The notes below the pieces were generated by a model, which was not told where the DNA came from, did not search any database, and worked only from the letters and a program-made list of their open reading frames with translations. From Candidatus Profundicultor aquiphilus (GTDB lineage Bacteria > Atribacterota > Atribacteria > Atribacterales > Caldatribacteriaceae), in NCBI GenBank assembly GCA_013314795.1, contig JABUEZ010000016.1:1-14502 (forward strand): a DNA stretch of 14,502 nucleotides, given 5' to 3'. This document shows, piece after piece, positions 1 through 7,064 of the stretch. The stretch's first letter is position 1; each line of letters starts with the position of its first letter. The translations under genes and the position numbers were made by a program.

Positions 1-1056
1 ACCAGGCATTTCTTCCAATCTACCCGAAATTTCCCGCATCGCTTCTGCCCATCGGGAAGTGGAGTCGGCCATCAGAGCCACCTTGTAACCCATGTCCCGG
101 AAATACTCCGCTATGGTGATCCCGGTATACACTGAAGCTTCTCGAGCAGCCACGGGCATGTTAGAAGTATTGGCAATGAGCACCGTTCTTTGCATCAGGG
201 GCTCCCCCGTATATGGGTCAATCAATTCGGGGAATTCCATGAGTACATCGGTCATCTCGTTTCCCCGCTCCCCACAACCGATAAAGACAATAATGTCGGC
301 ATCCGACCATTTAGCAAGTTGATGCTGAACCACTGTTTTCCCACTTCCGAAAGGACCAGGGATACATGCAACTCCACCTTTGGCAATGGGAAAAAGTGTA
401 TCGATTACCCGCTGCCCGGTAACCAGCGGTTCATCCAGGTTTAACTTCTCTTCATAGGGACGAGGGGTCCGCACCGGCCAGCGCTGCATCATGGTAATGT
501 TTCGCTCTTTACCATTCTGGTCAATAACCGCAACCACTTCTTCAACCGTGAACGACCCCTCTCGAATACCTTTGACTTTCCCGGAAATCCCGGGAGGAAC
601 CATAACCTTGTGAATAATGGTCTTGGTCTCCGTAACCTCCCCCAGAACGTCACCGGCGGTGACCTCTGCACCAACCTGAACTACTGGACGAAAATGCCAT
701 TTCTTTGTCCGGTCCAGCGCTTCCGTTTCCACTCCCCGAGCGATAAAATCCCCAAACCCGGCTCTGATTTTCTCCAGGGGCCGTTGTGTTCCATCGAAAA
801 TACTCCCTATAAGTCCCGGACCAAGCTCTACACTCAGAGGTTCAAAAGTTGATACCACCGGTTCCCCAGGTTTGATTCCCGCGGTTTCTTCATAAACCTG
901 GATGGTGACCCGGTTTTCATGAATACCAATGATTTCTCCCACCAGTCCCTTTTCTCCTACTTTGACCATGTCATACATTTTTGCTCCCGCGAGATCCACC
1001 GCCACCACAACCGGACCATTCACACTCAATACTGTTCCTTTATTCTCCATCTCCAT
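1..1056 (-). CDS. ntpA: V/A-type ATPase catalytic subunit A (3' end beyond window)
   Basis: This is the catalytic A subunit, which hydrolyses or makes ATP in the A3B3 head of the V/A-type rotary ATPase. About 352 residues are visible of a protein usually near 590; the rest lies off the left edge. The Walker A loop GPFGSGKT is at residues 234-241. Before it sits the long non-homologous insertion typical of A subunits, with the segment KVMVPPGISGKVKGI. Further on is DSTSRWAEAMREISGRLEEMPG, a family signature. Three in-frame ATGs lie at 1059, 1056 and 1050. I chose 1056 because a GGGAG motif sits 7 bases upstream; it overlaps the stop of the preceding subunit F gene as TGATG. Starting at 1059 would give an ATGA overlap instead. 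Subunits B and D are expected next, outside the window. The identification is very secure. Confidence 0.97.
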   Translation of the reverse strand, partial: MEMENKGTVLSVNGPVVVAVDLAGAKMYDMVKVGEKGLVGEIIGIHENRVTIQVYEETAGIKPGEPVVSTFEPLSVELGPGLIGSIFDGTQRPLEKIRAGFGDFIARGVETEALDRTKKWHFRPVVQVGAEVTAGDVLGEVTETKTIIHKVMVPPGISGKVKGIREGSFTVEEVVAVIDQNGKERNITMMQRWPVRTPRPYEEKLNLDEPLVTGQRVIDTLFPIAKGGVACIPGPFGSGKTVVQHQLAKWSDADIIVFIGCGERGNEMTDVLMEFPELIDPYTGEPLMQRTVLIANTSNMPVAAREASVYTGITIAEYFRDMGYKVALMADSTSRWAEAMREISGRLEEMPG

Positions 1057-1385
1057 CATTCCTCTCCCTGAAGCAAGACATTGCTCCCAATGGCTATTTC
1101 AACGAGTTTCTTCACAAAGTCAGTGCCTCGACCTAATTCAGACGAACGGGTTGGAATACCAAGCACCACCGGTAATGCTTCAGCTCTGAGATCTTCGAAG
1201 TACTCCTTGAGCAGGTCGTAAAACTTCCATTCGGTAAAAATAACCGCATACTGGGCTCTTCGCAGAGTCGGTAAAACTCTGGAGAGTTCCTGAGAAGTAT
1301 AAACTACAAAGGTATCAATTCCCATACCCCGAAAGCAGAGGGTATTTTCTTCTCCGCCCACAAAAGCCAGACGAAACTCACTCAT
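1056..1385 (-). CDS. ntpF: V/A-type ATPase central-stalk subunit F
   Basis: This small (109 aa) central-stalk subunit binds the rotor shaft and helps couple rotation to the catalytic head. It is called F in Thermus and in most databases, and NtpG in Enterococcus hirae. It starts MSEFRLAFVGGEENTLCFRGMGID, the usual first strand-loop with a Gly/Glu-rich turn, and continues with a Rossmann-like core (YAVIFTEW, LPVVLGIP). The frame is open back to 1433, but the upstream part lies inside subunit C. The ATG at 1385 has GGGAG 8 bases ahead and gives the normal family length. It overlaps the subunit C stop by 8 bases and leads directly into ntpA, so it is read from the polycistronic ATPase message. 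Confidence 0.92.
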   Translation of the reverse strand: MSEFRLAFVGGEENTLCFRGMGIDTFVVYTSQELSRVLPTLRRAQYAVIFTEWKFYDLLKEYFEDLRAEALPVVLGIPTRSSELGRGTDFVKKLVEIAIGSNVLLQGEE

Positions 1386-2412
1386 AGTAACACTCCCGTA
1401 TCTTGTCTCGCAATGCTTCCTGGGACAGCCCAAAATATTTTCCCTCTAACAGAATACGCAAATTCTTGACGTCGATACCCTTTGCCCAAAGGAAGCCAAA
1501 CACTGGTTCTGGACCAAAAGTCTGGGAACGAAAAGAACGTGCAAAACGGATAAGATAATTATCCATTTGTTTCTCCACTTCAGCCACATAGTAAGGATCA
1601 TCATGGAATGACTCGGCCGGTAAAATAAAAGAAAAACCCAGGTCGGCAATCATTTCAGGAACCTTCTCTGGCGAAGCACCCAGAAGACTTACAAAAGACT
1701 CCTGCGACACCAAAGGATTTGGAGTATACATGAGACGAACCATTTCGGGCTTTCCTCCCTGACAACGAGCACGAAGAACTGCCTTCAAATATGCAAAGGC
1801 CACATACGCCAGAAGCCAGTTCTTCAAGACCTGACTTTCATATTTCAGGGCCAGCCGATACACCTCCTGTAAATAGAAGCGATCCAGAACAAACTCTAAA
1901 ACTTGAACATTATAAGCATGGCTCTCGAACGCAGAAAAAGCCTCCCGAATCGCATCTTCAAAAGGTTCAGGAAGAAATTCCCGTCCCTCTCCGGCAAAGA
2001 AGCGGAACACCCTTTTGGTATCGAGAGTTGTGGGGTACGACTTCTCCACAGTTTTTTTTGCCAGGTGACACTTCATGGCCAGCTTCAAGAAATTAAAATC
2101 AAAATTCAGGATAAAAAATCTCGTAAGCGGTGTTGCGATTCTGTATCGATCAAAATCCTCCAAAATACTCCAGTAATGGCCCATTAACGTTTCGTCGATA
2201 CTTTGAGGACTGTGAAAAGTACCTTGAAAAACTGTTCCCCAGTAAGGGATCTCGGCTACTACTCGCAGGGCCTGTTCCAAATCCTCAGTTTTCAGGATAT
2301 TTTCCAAAATCTTCTGAGTCAATATTCCACTTTCTAAAGCCCGTACTCGCCCCACAAGATAGGCAAATCCAGTATCTTCCTTCAGCGCGGATTGGATAGT
2401 TTGCAACTTCAT
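1378..2412 (-). CDS. ntpC: V/A-type ATPase subunit C (AC39/d-type socket)
   Basis: At 344 aa this matches the C subunit of V/A-ATPases (homologue of eukaryotic d), a funnel-shaped helical protein that seats the central shaft on the proteolipid ring. It is almost entirely helical, with no membrane segment or nucleotide motif. Family-like stretches are FAYLVGRVRALESGIL near the N-terminus, which resembles the repeated Y-x-x-A-R-x-R/K-A motif, and GIDVKNLRILLEGKYFGLSQEALRDKI near the C-terminus. The ATG start overlaps the stop of subunit E as ATGA, a classic translational-coupling junction. The position between E and F fits the conserved operon order. Sequence conservation in this family is low, so the call rests on length, the C-terminal motif and context together. 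Confidence 0.9.
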   Translation of the reverse strand: MKLQTIQSALKEDTGFAYLVGRVRALESGILTQKILENILKTEDLEQALRVVAEIPYWGTVFQGTFHSPQSIDETLMGHYWSILEDFDRYRIATPLTRFFILNFDFNFLKLAMKCHLAKKTVEKSYPTTLDTKRVFRFFAGEGREFLPEPFEDAIREAFSAFESHAYNVQVLEFVLDRFYLQEVYRLALKYESQVLKNWLLAYVAFAYLKAVLRARCQGGKPEMVRLMYTPNPLVSQESFVSLLGASPEKVPEMIADLGFSFILPAESFHDDPYYVAEVEKQMDNYLIRFARSFRSQTFGPEPVFGFLWAKGIDVKNLRILLEGKYFGLSQEALRDKIRECYYE

Positions 2413-3005
2413 TGACTCACACCTTGAAAAAGCGTTTTAACAATAAACCCTTCGTTTCTCTTCAGGAAATCATCCAAAATGGTGGAAAAAGCCACGTTAA
2501 CACTCATACCACCATTTTTTAAAACGAAACCCCGTTCGTTTGGAGCATCCAATATACCCCCGAAACGGAGTCGATAATTCATCTTCTTGTTCACCCGCTC
2601 CAGGAACTTCTGTCCTAACCTTTCAGCTTCCTGGGGAAACATCCATACTTCTTCATCGCCACTCTGCACGTAGTGAAGGATAATTTTCTCGCACCATTCT
2701 TCGTACGATTTTTCTATTTCATCCAGGAAAAGCCCGGCGAGACGCTGTTTCAAGAGCTCTATAGCTTCACTTTTGACTTTCCCAATCTCATGGCGACTCT
2801 GGAGCTTTGCTTCTGCTATTTTGCGCTGAATCTCTGCTTCGACTTCCCTTCGGCGACGCTCTAAAAGACGCACCGATTCCTTATTCACTTCTTCTTCGAT
2901 CTTTTGCAATCTCAGCTTTGCCTCTTCAGAAGCTTTTTCCAAAATGGTTCTCTTACGAGCTTCGGCTTCCTGGCTGATCCTCTCCAGAATGTCTTCCAAG
3001 GGCAT
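2409..3005 (-). CDS. ntpE: V/A-type ATPase peripheral-stalk subunit E
   Basis: This subunit (198 aa) forms the peripheral stalk, pairing with the G/H coiled coil to hold the catalytic head still while the rotor turns. Residues 1-95 are a highly charged helix rich in Glu, Lys and Arg (for example RLLERRRREVEAEIQRKI), as expected for the stalk coiled coil. The C-terminal part is the globular domain, with FGGILDAPNERGFVLKNGGMSVNVAFSTILDDF matching the family pattern G-G-x-x-x-x-x-x-G-x-x-x-x-N-x-x-x-D/N-T/S. The ATG at 3005 has GGGGTGG upstream and follows the K gene by 10 bases. The 3' end overlaps ntpC by 4 bases. Confidence 0.93.
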   Translation of the reverse strand: MPLEDILERISQEAEARKRTILEKASEEAKLRLQKIEEEVNKESVRLLERRRREVEAEIQRKIAEAKLQSRHEIGKVKSEAIELLKQRLAGLFLDEIEKSYEEWCEKIILHYVQSGDEEVWMFPQEAERLGQKFLERVNKKMNYRLRFGGILDAPNERGFVLKNGGMSVNVAFSTILDDFLKRNEGFIVKTLFQGVSQ

Positions 3006-3015
3006 AATGCCACCC

Positions 3016-3492
3016 CTATAGTTTGATGGAATTCAAAAGAAGAATCGTGGCAAGCAAGGACAGAACTGCGTAAGTCTCCACCATGGCGGGGAGAATGATA
3101 GCCTTACCGGTTTCTTCTGGACGCCTGGCAATAAGACCAATCGAAGCTGCAGCAGTCTTACCCTGGGAAATTCCGGAGAGAAGGCCAACAATGGCAATTG
3201 GCAAACAGGCAAACATGATTTGCATTCCCTGCGCTACAGTGACTGCCACCGGAGTTCCTCCAAATAATCCCAGCTTAATTAAAACCCAGAACCCAGCCAG
3301 CAAACCGTAAATACCCTGCGTTCCAGGCAAAGCCTGAAGGAGGAGCACCTGACCAAACTTGCCAGGATCTTCGGTCATCACACCTGCACCAGCTTCTCCA
3401 GCAATTCCAACCCCCAACGCTGAGCCAATTCCTGCCAGACCTATGGCCAAAGCCGAACCTAAAAGAGCGAAGACTAATCCATCAACAAGCAT
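3016..3492 (-). CDS. ntpK: V/A-type ATPase rotor-ring proteolipid K, Na+-type signature
   Basis: This membrane proteolipid forms the rotor ring that carries the coupling ion. At 158 aa it is a double-hairpin (four membrane helices) type like E. hirae NtpK. The two hairpins are roughly residues 8-75 and 90-155. The key carboxylate is Glu139 in PAMVETYAV. The other Na+ ligands known from the E. hirae ring structure are also present: Leu55, Thr58 and Gln59 in LPGTQGIYG, and Gln110 in SGISQGK. Gln59 stands about where the first hairpin's carboxylate would be, so there is one ion site per four helices. The start at 3492 has a strong GAGGAGG site 7-8 bases upstream. That is a better ribosome site than the genes next to it have, which fits the high copy number needed for the ring. 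Confidence 0.96.
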   Translation of the reverse strand: MLVDGLVFALLGSALAIGLAGIGSALGVGIAGEAGAGVMTEDPGKFGQVLLLQALPGTQGIYGLLAGFWVLIKLGLFGGTPVAVTVAQGMQIMFACLPIAIVGLLSGISQGKTAAASIGLIARRPEETGKAIILPAMVETYAVLSLLATILLLNSIKL

Positions 3493-3504
3493 AATAAAAC
3501 CTCC

Positions 3505-5469
3505 TCAAGACAGTTTTATGTATTTTGTTTTGTAACCAAAAGGTTTGAATTCTCGACCACCATTCTCATAAAACTTGGTGAAAAATTCCACGTACTGTAA
3601 ACGAGCCGAATGTACAAAGGCTCCCAATCCACTCATCAAAAGATTGAAGACATTGAAAAGAAGAGCAATGAGAAGGCCAATAAGCCATCCGATGTAAGGG
3701 GAACCACCAAAAAGCATTCCTAACGTCCGAGCCAGAATGGCAATAATCGAACTGGACAGCCCCAGAGCAAAAAGACGGGAATAGGAAAGTACATCCCCAA
3801 GATAAGACACAACACCATAGAGGCTCAAAATACCAGAAAGGACCTTCATAATCGGGTTTTTCTTGGCCCTTCCCTGGGTGGCCACCAGAAACAGAGCGCT
3901 TCCAACCACAAGCGGTAGAGCCACACCTTTCAACACCTGTAAACCAGTCACACCAAGGAGATATAAAACGATAGAAACCAGAAATACAAACCAGCTCAGG
4001 TGGTCCATAATTGCCACCGCAAAATGTTTTCGACGCCATTCCTTCACAAAACTTAATCCAATACCGACTAGAATCTGCACAACACCTAAAGCAAGCGAGA
4101 ATATGAGCATGGGGAGAGGGTTATTGATCGGATCAATAACAGTCAATGCTTTTTTGAACTGAGTCACTGCAGAAAGAAAAGAGGGCAAGTAATCAAAAAC
4201 ATCGCCCAGCCAGGAACCGGTCGCCATACCCGCACCGATAGAAGCAATCCCACCCCATCCTAACATATGGAAAAAGCGGCGAGCTGATTCACTGAGAGGG
4301 AGAAATAACGGCGCAAAGAAACCCAGGAGCGCCAGAACCAGCCCATAAATGACATCACCAAGGCAAATCCCGAAGAAAAGAAAGAAGAAAAACGACAAAA
4401 ACGGAGTGGGATCAAGCTCGGTATAGTTAGGAAGACCATAGAGACGGGTCAACACTTCAAAATTCCGGGTCCAGATTCCATTACGAAGGTCAATGGGAGG
4501 CTTTTCTCCTTCCTGAGGATCTCTTTGATAAAGAACCCACTCTCGACCAATTATACGCAGGGACTCCTCAATAGCTGGGATAACCTCTTCCTGTGCCCAT
4601 CCACTGATCAGGCTTGTTTCCCTGGTCTGTAGGATAGCTCTTTCAACCTCTTCTCGCTCCAGAAGCACACTGTAATAATCATGAGTCACCTTCAGGTCTC
4701 TTTCAAATTTAAGATAACGCAGGGCTTTCTGATAGAGCAATTCTCTTTCGGTCATAACCTCATGAAGGCGAGTTTCTACTTTGTGCATCGCCTCTTCCGG
4801 TGTTCCTTCAAAAGCCTGGGGAAATACAAGAGGCACAAGGGATAACATCTGAAGGACTTCTTTGATTTGCGCTTCCAGATCTCTATGTCCCACCAGGAAA
4901 ACCCAGAAGCCGCGCGGGGAGGGAAAAGTTTCCATCAACCACTCTCGACCAAGTTCTTTTAATTTTTCCTCCAGGGTAGCATATTTCTCTCGAGGCACTT
5001 CCAAGAGACAACTGAACGTAAAACGAGTTCCACCAATATATTCGAGAGGAACTTCGACATTTTTAATCCGTTTCAGGAATTCCAGATTGGTATTTAATTT
5101 ATTAATCACCGCACGAATCTGATTGAGCTGCTCTTCAATGGCCAAACAAGCCCGATAAACAGGGATATAGCTAAAGCTATGACGGAGGAAATCTTCTTTC
5201 TTCACTTCCACGGGCCGGGGGAAAAAGCTTTCCAAGGCTCCCGGTTTATCCTGACGGTATCGCTCCAGGAAATCAAGACAGTACCGCACTTCTCCCAGCA
5301 TCCGTTCCAGCTCTTCTTTCCTCGAGGAAGAAGAAGGCAAAAGCTCCGGAGAAGGATTCTCTTCGGTCACAACTTCCATCACGCCCAGATCCTGCAGACG
5401 CGCAAGAATAGCGCCTTTCAGGGAATGATGAGCAACAATATGAATTCTCTTGACTTTACTGATGGCCAT
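3505..5469 (-). CDS. ntpI: V/A-type ATPase membrane stator subunit I (a-type)
   Basis: This 654-aa stator subunit supplies the ion half-channels and the arginines facing the rotor ring. The N-terminal half (about residues 1-350) is soluble, with long helical arms (LEEKLKELGREWL) that bind the peripheral stalks. The C-terminal half has about eight membrane helices, beginning with FLSFFFFLFFGICLGDVIYGLVLALLGFF. The essential arginines of the family match Arg565 in LSYSRLFALGL and Arg623 in HSARLQYVEFFTKFYENGG; Thermus uses Arg563 and Arg622. The C-terminus GREFKPFGY is also typical. The ATG at 5469 overlaps the upstream G/H gene by 14 bases, so translation is probably coupled. A 12-bp gap with a strong ribosome site separates it from ntpK. 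Confidence 0.97.
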   Translation of the reverse strand: MAISKVKRIHIVAHHSLKGAILARLQDLGVMEVVTEENPSPELLPSSSSRKEELERMLGEVRYCLDFLERYRQDKPGALESFFPRPVEVKKEDFLRHSFSYIPVYRACLAIEEQLNQIRAVINKLNTNLEFLKRIKNVEVPLEYIGGTRFTFSCLLEVPREKYATLEEKLKELGREWLMETFPSPRGFWVFLVGHRDLEAQIKEVLQMLSLVPLVFPQAFEGTPEEAMHKVETRLHEVMTERELLYQKALRYLKFERDLKVTHDYYSVLLEREEVERAILQTRETSLISGWAQEEVIPAIEESLRIIGREWVLYQRDPQEGEKPPIDLRNGIWTRNFEVLTRLYGLPNYTELDPTPFLSFFFFLFFGICLGDVIYGLVLALLGFFAPLFLPLSESARRFFHMLGWGGIASIGAGMATGSWLGDVFDYLPSFLSAVTQFKKALTVIDPINNPLPMLIFSLALGVVQILVGIGLSFVKEWRRKHFAVAIMDHLSWFVFLVSIVLYLLGVTGLQVLKGVALPLVVGSALFLVATQGRAKKNPIMKVLSGILSLYGVVSYLGDVLSYSRLFALGLSSSIIAILARTLGMLFGGSPYIGWLIGLLIALLFNVFNLLMSGLGAFVHSARLQYVEFFTKFYENGGREFKPFGYKTKYIKLS

Positions 5470-5782
5470 ACTCTTTTTTCAACCTCTCCACCAGATCCCG
5501 AGCCAAGACTTCTACTCTTTGGCTCAGCTCTTTTTTCAAATGTTCAGCTTCTTCCAGAGAGCGAGCACGAATTGCCTCACTTTCTGCTTCTGCTCGAGAA
5601 AGCATTTCACTCCTCAAATTCTGTGCTCGTATTTCCGTTTCTTGAAGTACTCTATTTCGCAATTCCTTGGCACGCACTTCAACCTGCTCCAGAATCTTTG
5701 CCGCCTCCTGTTCGGCCTGTTTCAATTCCCTTTCCTTCTCCTGCTCCAATTTTCTAATGCGGTCCACCGCTTCCTCGATCAT
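5456..5782 (-). CDS. ntpG: V/A-type ATPase peripheral-stalk coiled-coil subunit G/H
   Basis: This is the first gene of the ATPase operon. The 108-aa product is almost one continuous helix of Glu, Lys, Arg, Ala and Gln (IRKLEQEKERELKQAEQEAA and onward), with no Pro or Gly until the C-terminal YGHQ. This is the pattern of the stalk coiled coil that pairs with subunit E. It is called G in Thermus, H in archaea and NtpF in E. hirae, so symbols conflict between databases. The ATG at 5782 has a purine-rich GGGTAAGGG just upstream. The leader from the predicted promoter at 5824-5852 is about 35 bases. Composition alone would not identify it; position ahead of ntpI and length make the call firm. Confidence 0.88.
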   Translation of the reverse strand: MIEEAVDRIRKLEQEKERELKQAEQEAAKILEQVEVRAKELRNRVLQETEIRAQNLRSEMLSRAEAESEAIRARSLEEAEHLKKELSQRVEVLARDLVERLKKEYGHQ

Positions 5783-5799
5783 TTTCCCTTACCCCCGAT

Positions 5800-5828
5800 T
5801 TGATGGAGAATACATTGCATGATATATT
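5800..5828 (+). promoter_or_regulatory. Predicted promoter of the flavodoxin-family gene
   Basis: TTGATG (5800-5805) and TATATT (5823-5828) are spaced by 17 bases. Transcription would start near 5835, leaving a leader of about 50 bases before the ATG at 5884. Positions 5824-5828 are shared with the -10 box of the divergent ATPase promoter, so the two polymerases should compete. Confidence 0.55.
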
Positions 5829-5852
5829 AACAAAAGGATGGATGCTTTTCAA
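5824..5852 (-). promoter_or_regulatory. Predicted promoter of the V/A-ATPase operon
   Basis: On the minus strand, TTGAAA (5852-5847) and TAATAT (5829-5824) are separated by exactly 17 bases, a sigma-70-like arrangement. The predicted start is near 5817, giving a leader of about 35 bases before ntpG. The -10 box overlaps the -10 box of the promoter facing the other way. Seen directly; use as a promoter is inferred. Confidence 0.6.
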
Positions 5853-5883
5853 CCATAGGTTGGGAAAGGAGGAAAAAATCGCT

Positions 5884-6363
5884 ATGCCCAAGGCACTGGT
5901 TCTGTATTACACCCGTACCGGAACTACTGAAGCCATGGCAAAAGCCATTGCTCACACACTCCGGGAAGAGGGTCTCTCAGTTGACCTGGTCCATTGTGAC
6001 AATTTCTCTCTCCATACTCTACCCCAGTATCACCTTATCGTCATCGGCTCTCCCACATATTACGGAAACATGGCTGCAGAAGTGAAGAAAATTCTGGATG
6101 AAAGCGTCAGATTTCATGGAGAACTGAATGGAAGGGTCGGCGGTGCCTTCACTTCTTCTGGGAACCCTGCCGGAGGCAACGAAACCACCATTTTTTCCAT
6201 TTTGCAGGCACTTCTCATCCACGGAATGATCGTAAAGGGTAGACCAGAAGGAAGCCATTATGGTCCGGTGGCCATAGAACGTTTTGACCAGCAAGCTGAA
6301 CAGGAATGTCAGGAGTATGCTCGAGAGCTGGCAAAGGTAACCAAGTCTCTCTGGGCTTCCTGA
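5884..6363 (+). CDS. Flavodoxin-family / WrbA-like FMN protein
   Basis: This is a 159-aa flavodoxin-fold protein, likely binding FMN and acting in small-molecule or quinone reduction in the cytoplasm. The phosphate-binding loop is TRTGTTEAMA at residues 10-19. SPTYYGNM at 56-63 and FTSSGNPAGGNETT at 89-102 match the two other isoalloxazine-contacting loops of WrbA and related NAD(P)H:quinone oxidoreductases. It is shorter than WrbA (about 200 aa), so the substrate and partner are not known. The frame is open from 5800, but I chose the ATG at 5884: AAAGGAGG lies 11 bases upstream and the first beta-strand (KALVLYYT) begins right there. It is the only plus-strand protein gene in the window. Its last 55 bases overlap the convergent DUF429 gene. 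Confidence 0.85.
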   Translation: MPKALVLYYTRTGTTEAMAKAIAHTLREEGLSVDLVHCDNFSLHTLPQYHLIVIGSPTYYGNMAAEVKKILDESVRFHGELNGRVGGAFTSSGNPAGGNETTIFSILQALLIHGMIVKGRPEGSHYGPVAIERFDQQAEQECQEYARELAKVTKSLWAS

Positions 6364-7064
6364 AAGGGCATGACCACTTCCCCCTCCTGGGGATTTCCAA
6401 AAATGTGCGCGTATTCTCTCCCCCGACTCCATAAAAAACAGGCAGCATATGCGCAGAGCAATGCATCGCAGGCGTCAATGAACCAGAAAGAGTCTTCCTG
6501 AAGGGCAAAGAAAAATAATTCCAGGCCCCGGAGGGGAGGTGAAAATGATACCAGTTCAGCAATTCTCTGTTGGAATAGGGGCAATGTCCGTTTCGTTTTT
6601 TTCTCCCGCTGATACACCTCAAGCGCACCTTGACCCCACAGACCAAGAACGATAAGAGGGGGAAAAACTTCAAAAGCAATACGCCAGAATAATGTATCCA
6701 GAAATGGCAGGGTAATCTGAAAGTGACTCTGGAGAAGCAATTCCCAGAACAGAGTAAGTCGGGGATACTTCTGTTCCACAATGGTCAGATTGACCGGTAA
6801 AATCCCACTATGAAATCTTTTCAGAAAAATACCGATCTCCCGCTCGGCCTGGCGATTTCCTTTGCAGTTCCTTACGGTAAGCGGAGCATCGATAGCCAGA
6901 ACAAAGGTTTCCTCCTGATGAACACGAAAAAAAGAGGAGAAATCTTCAAGAGAAGTAAGGCAAAGCAGGGTTTCATAGAAAAAACCGTTATCGTCTTTCC
7001 GAATTATACACAGCAACGAAGGTCTTTTAAATCCCCAGGCAAGGTCAATGCCGATAAACCTCAA
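6309..7064 (-). CDS. DUF429 family protein (predicted RNase H-like fold)
   Basis: The product (251 aa from the chosen start) matches the DUF429 family, thought to have an RNase H-like fold; no reaction is established to my knowledge. Family motifs in order: GIDLAW at residues 5-10, AIDAPL at 57-62 followed by R-x-A-E at 71-74, EVFPP at 132-136 and DACDALLCAYAA at 197-208. Asp7, Asp59, Asp197 and Asp200 are candidate metal-binding acids. The frame opens with TTG at 7076, but a second in-frame TTG at 7064 has GAGG six bases upstream and starts right before the first beta-strand, so I prefer it. The gene begins inside the last 20 bases of purF and is therefore coupled to it. A link to nucleotide metabolism is only a guess from position. 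Confidence 0.8.
   Translation of the reverse strand: MRFIGIDLAWGFKRPSLLCIIRKDDNGFFYETLLCLTSLEDFSSFFRVHQEETFVLAIDAPLTVRNCKGNRQAEREIGIFLKRFHSGILPVNLTIVEQKYPRLTLFWELLLQSHFQITLPFLDTLFWRIAFEVFPPLIVLGLWGQGALEVYQREKKTKRTLPLFQQRIAELVSFSPPLRGLELFFFALQEDSFWFIDACDALLCAYAACFLWSRGREYAHIFGNPQEGEVVMPFQEAQRDLVTFASSRAYS

Noticed and set aside
1386..1433. Upstream extension of ntpF by 16 residues
   Set aside because: It lies inside ntpC; the ATG at 1385 has a good ribosome site and gives the normal family length.
5179..5757. 192-aa open frame on the plus strand, antisense to ntpI and ntpG
   Set aside because: It is a mirror of the highly charged coiled-coil coding sequence; the translation is Phe/Pro/Ser-rich with no family resemblance, and the minus-strand genes are certain.
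5800..5883. N-terminal extension of the flavodoxin-family gene
   Set aside because: It overlaps both promoters and the AAAGGAGG site, and the flavodoxin fold begins immediately at the ATG at 5884.
6215..6781. 188-aa minus-strand open frame overlapping the DUF429 gene
   Set aside because: It is an alternative frame of the DUF429 gene, whose frame has clear family motifs; this one has none and a Cys/Trp/Leu-rich random look.
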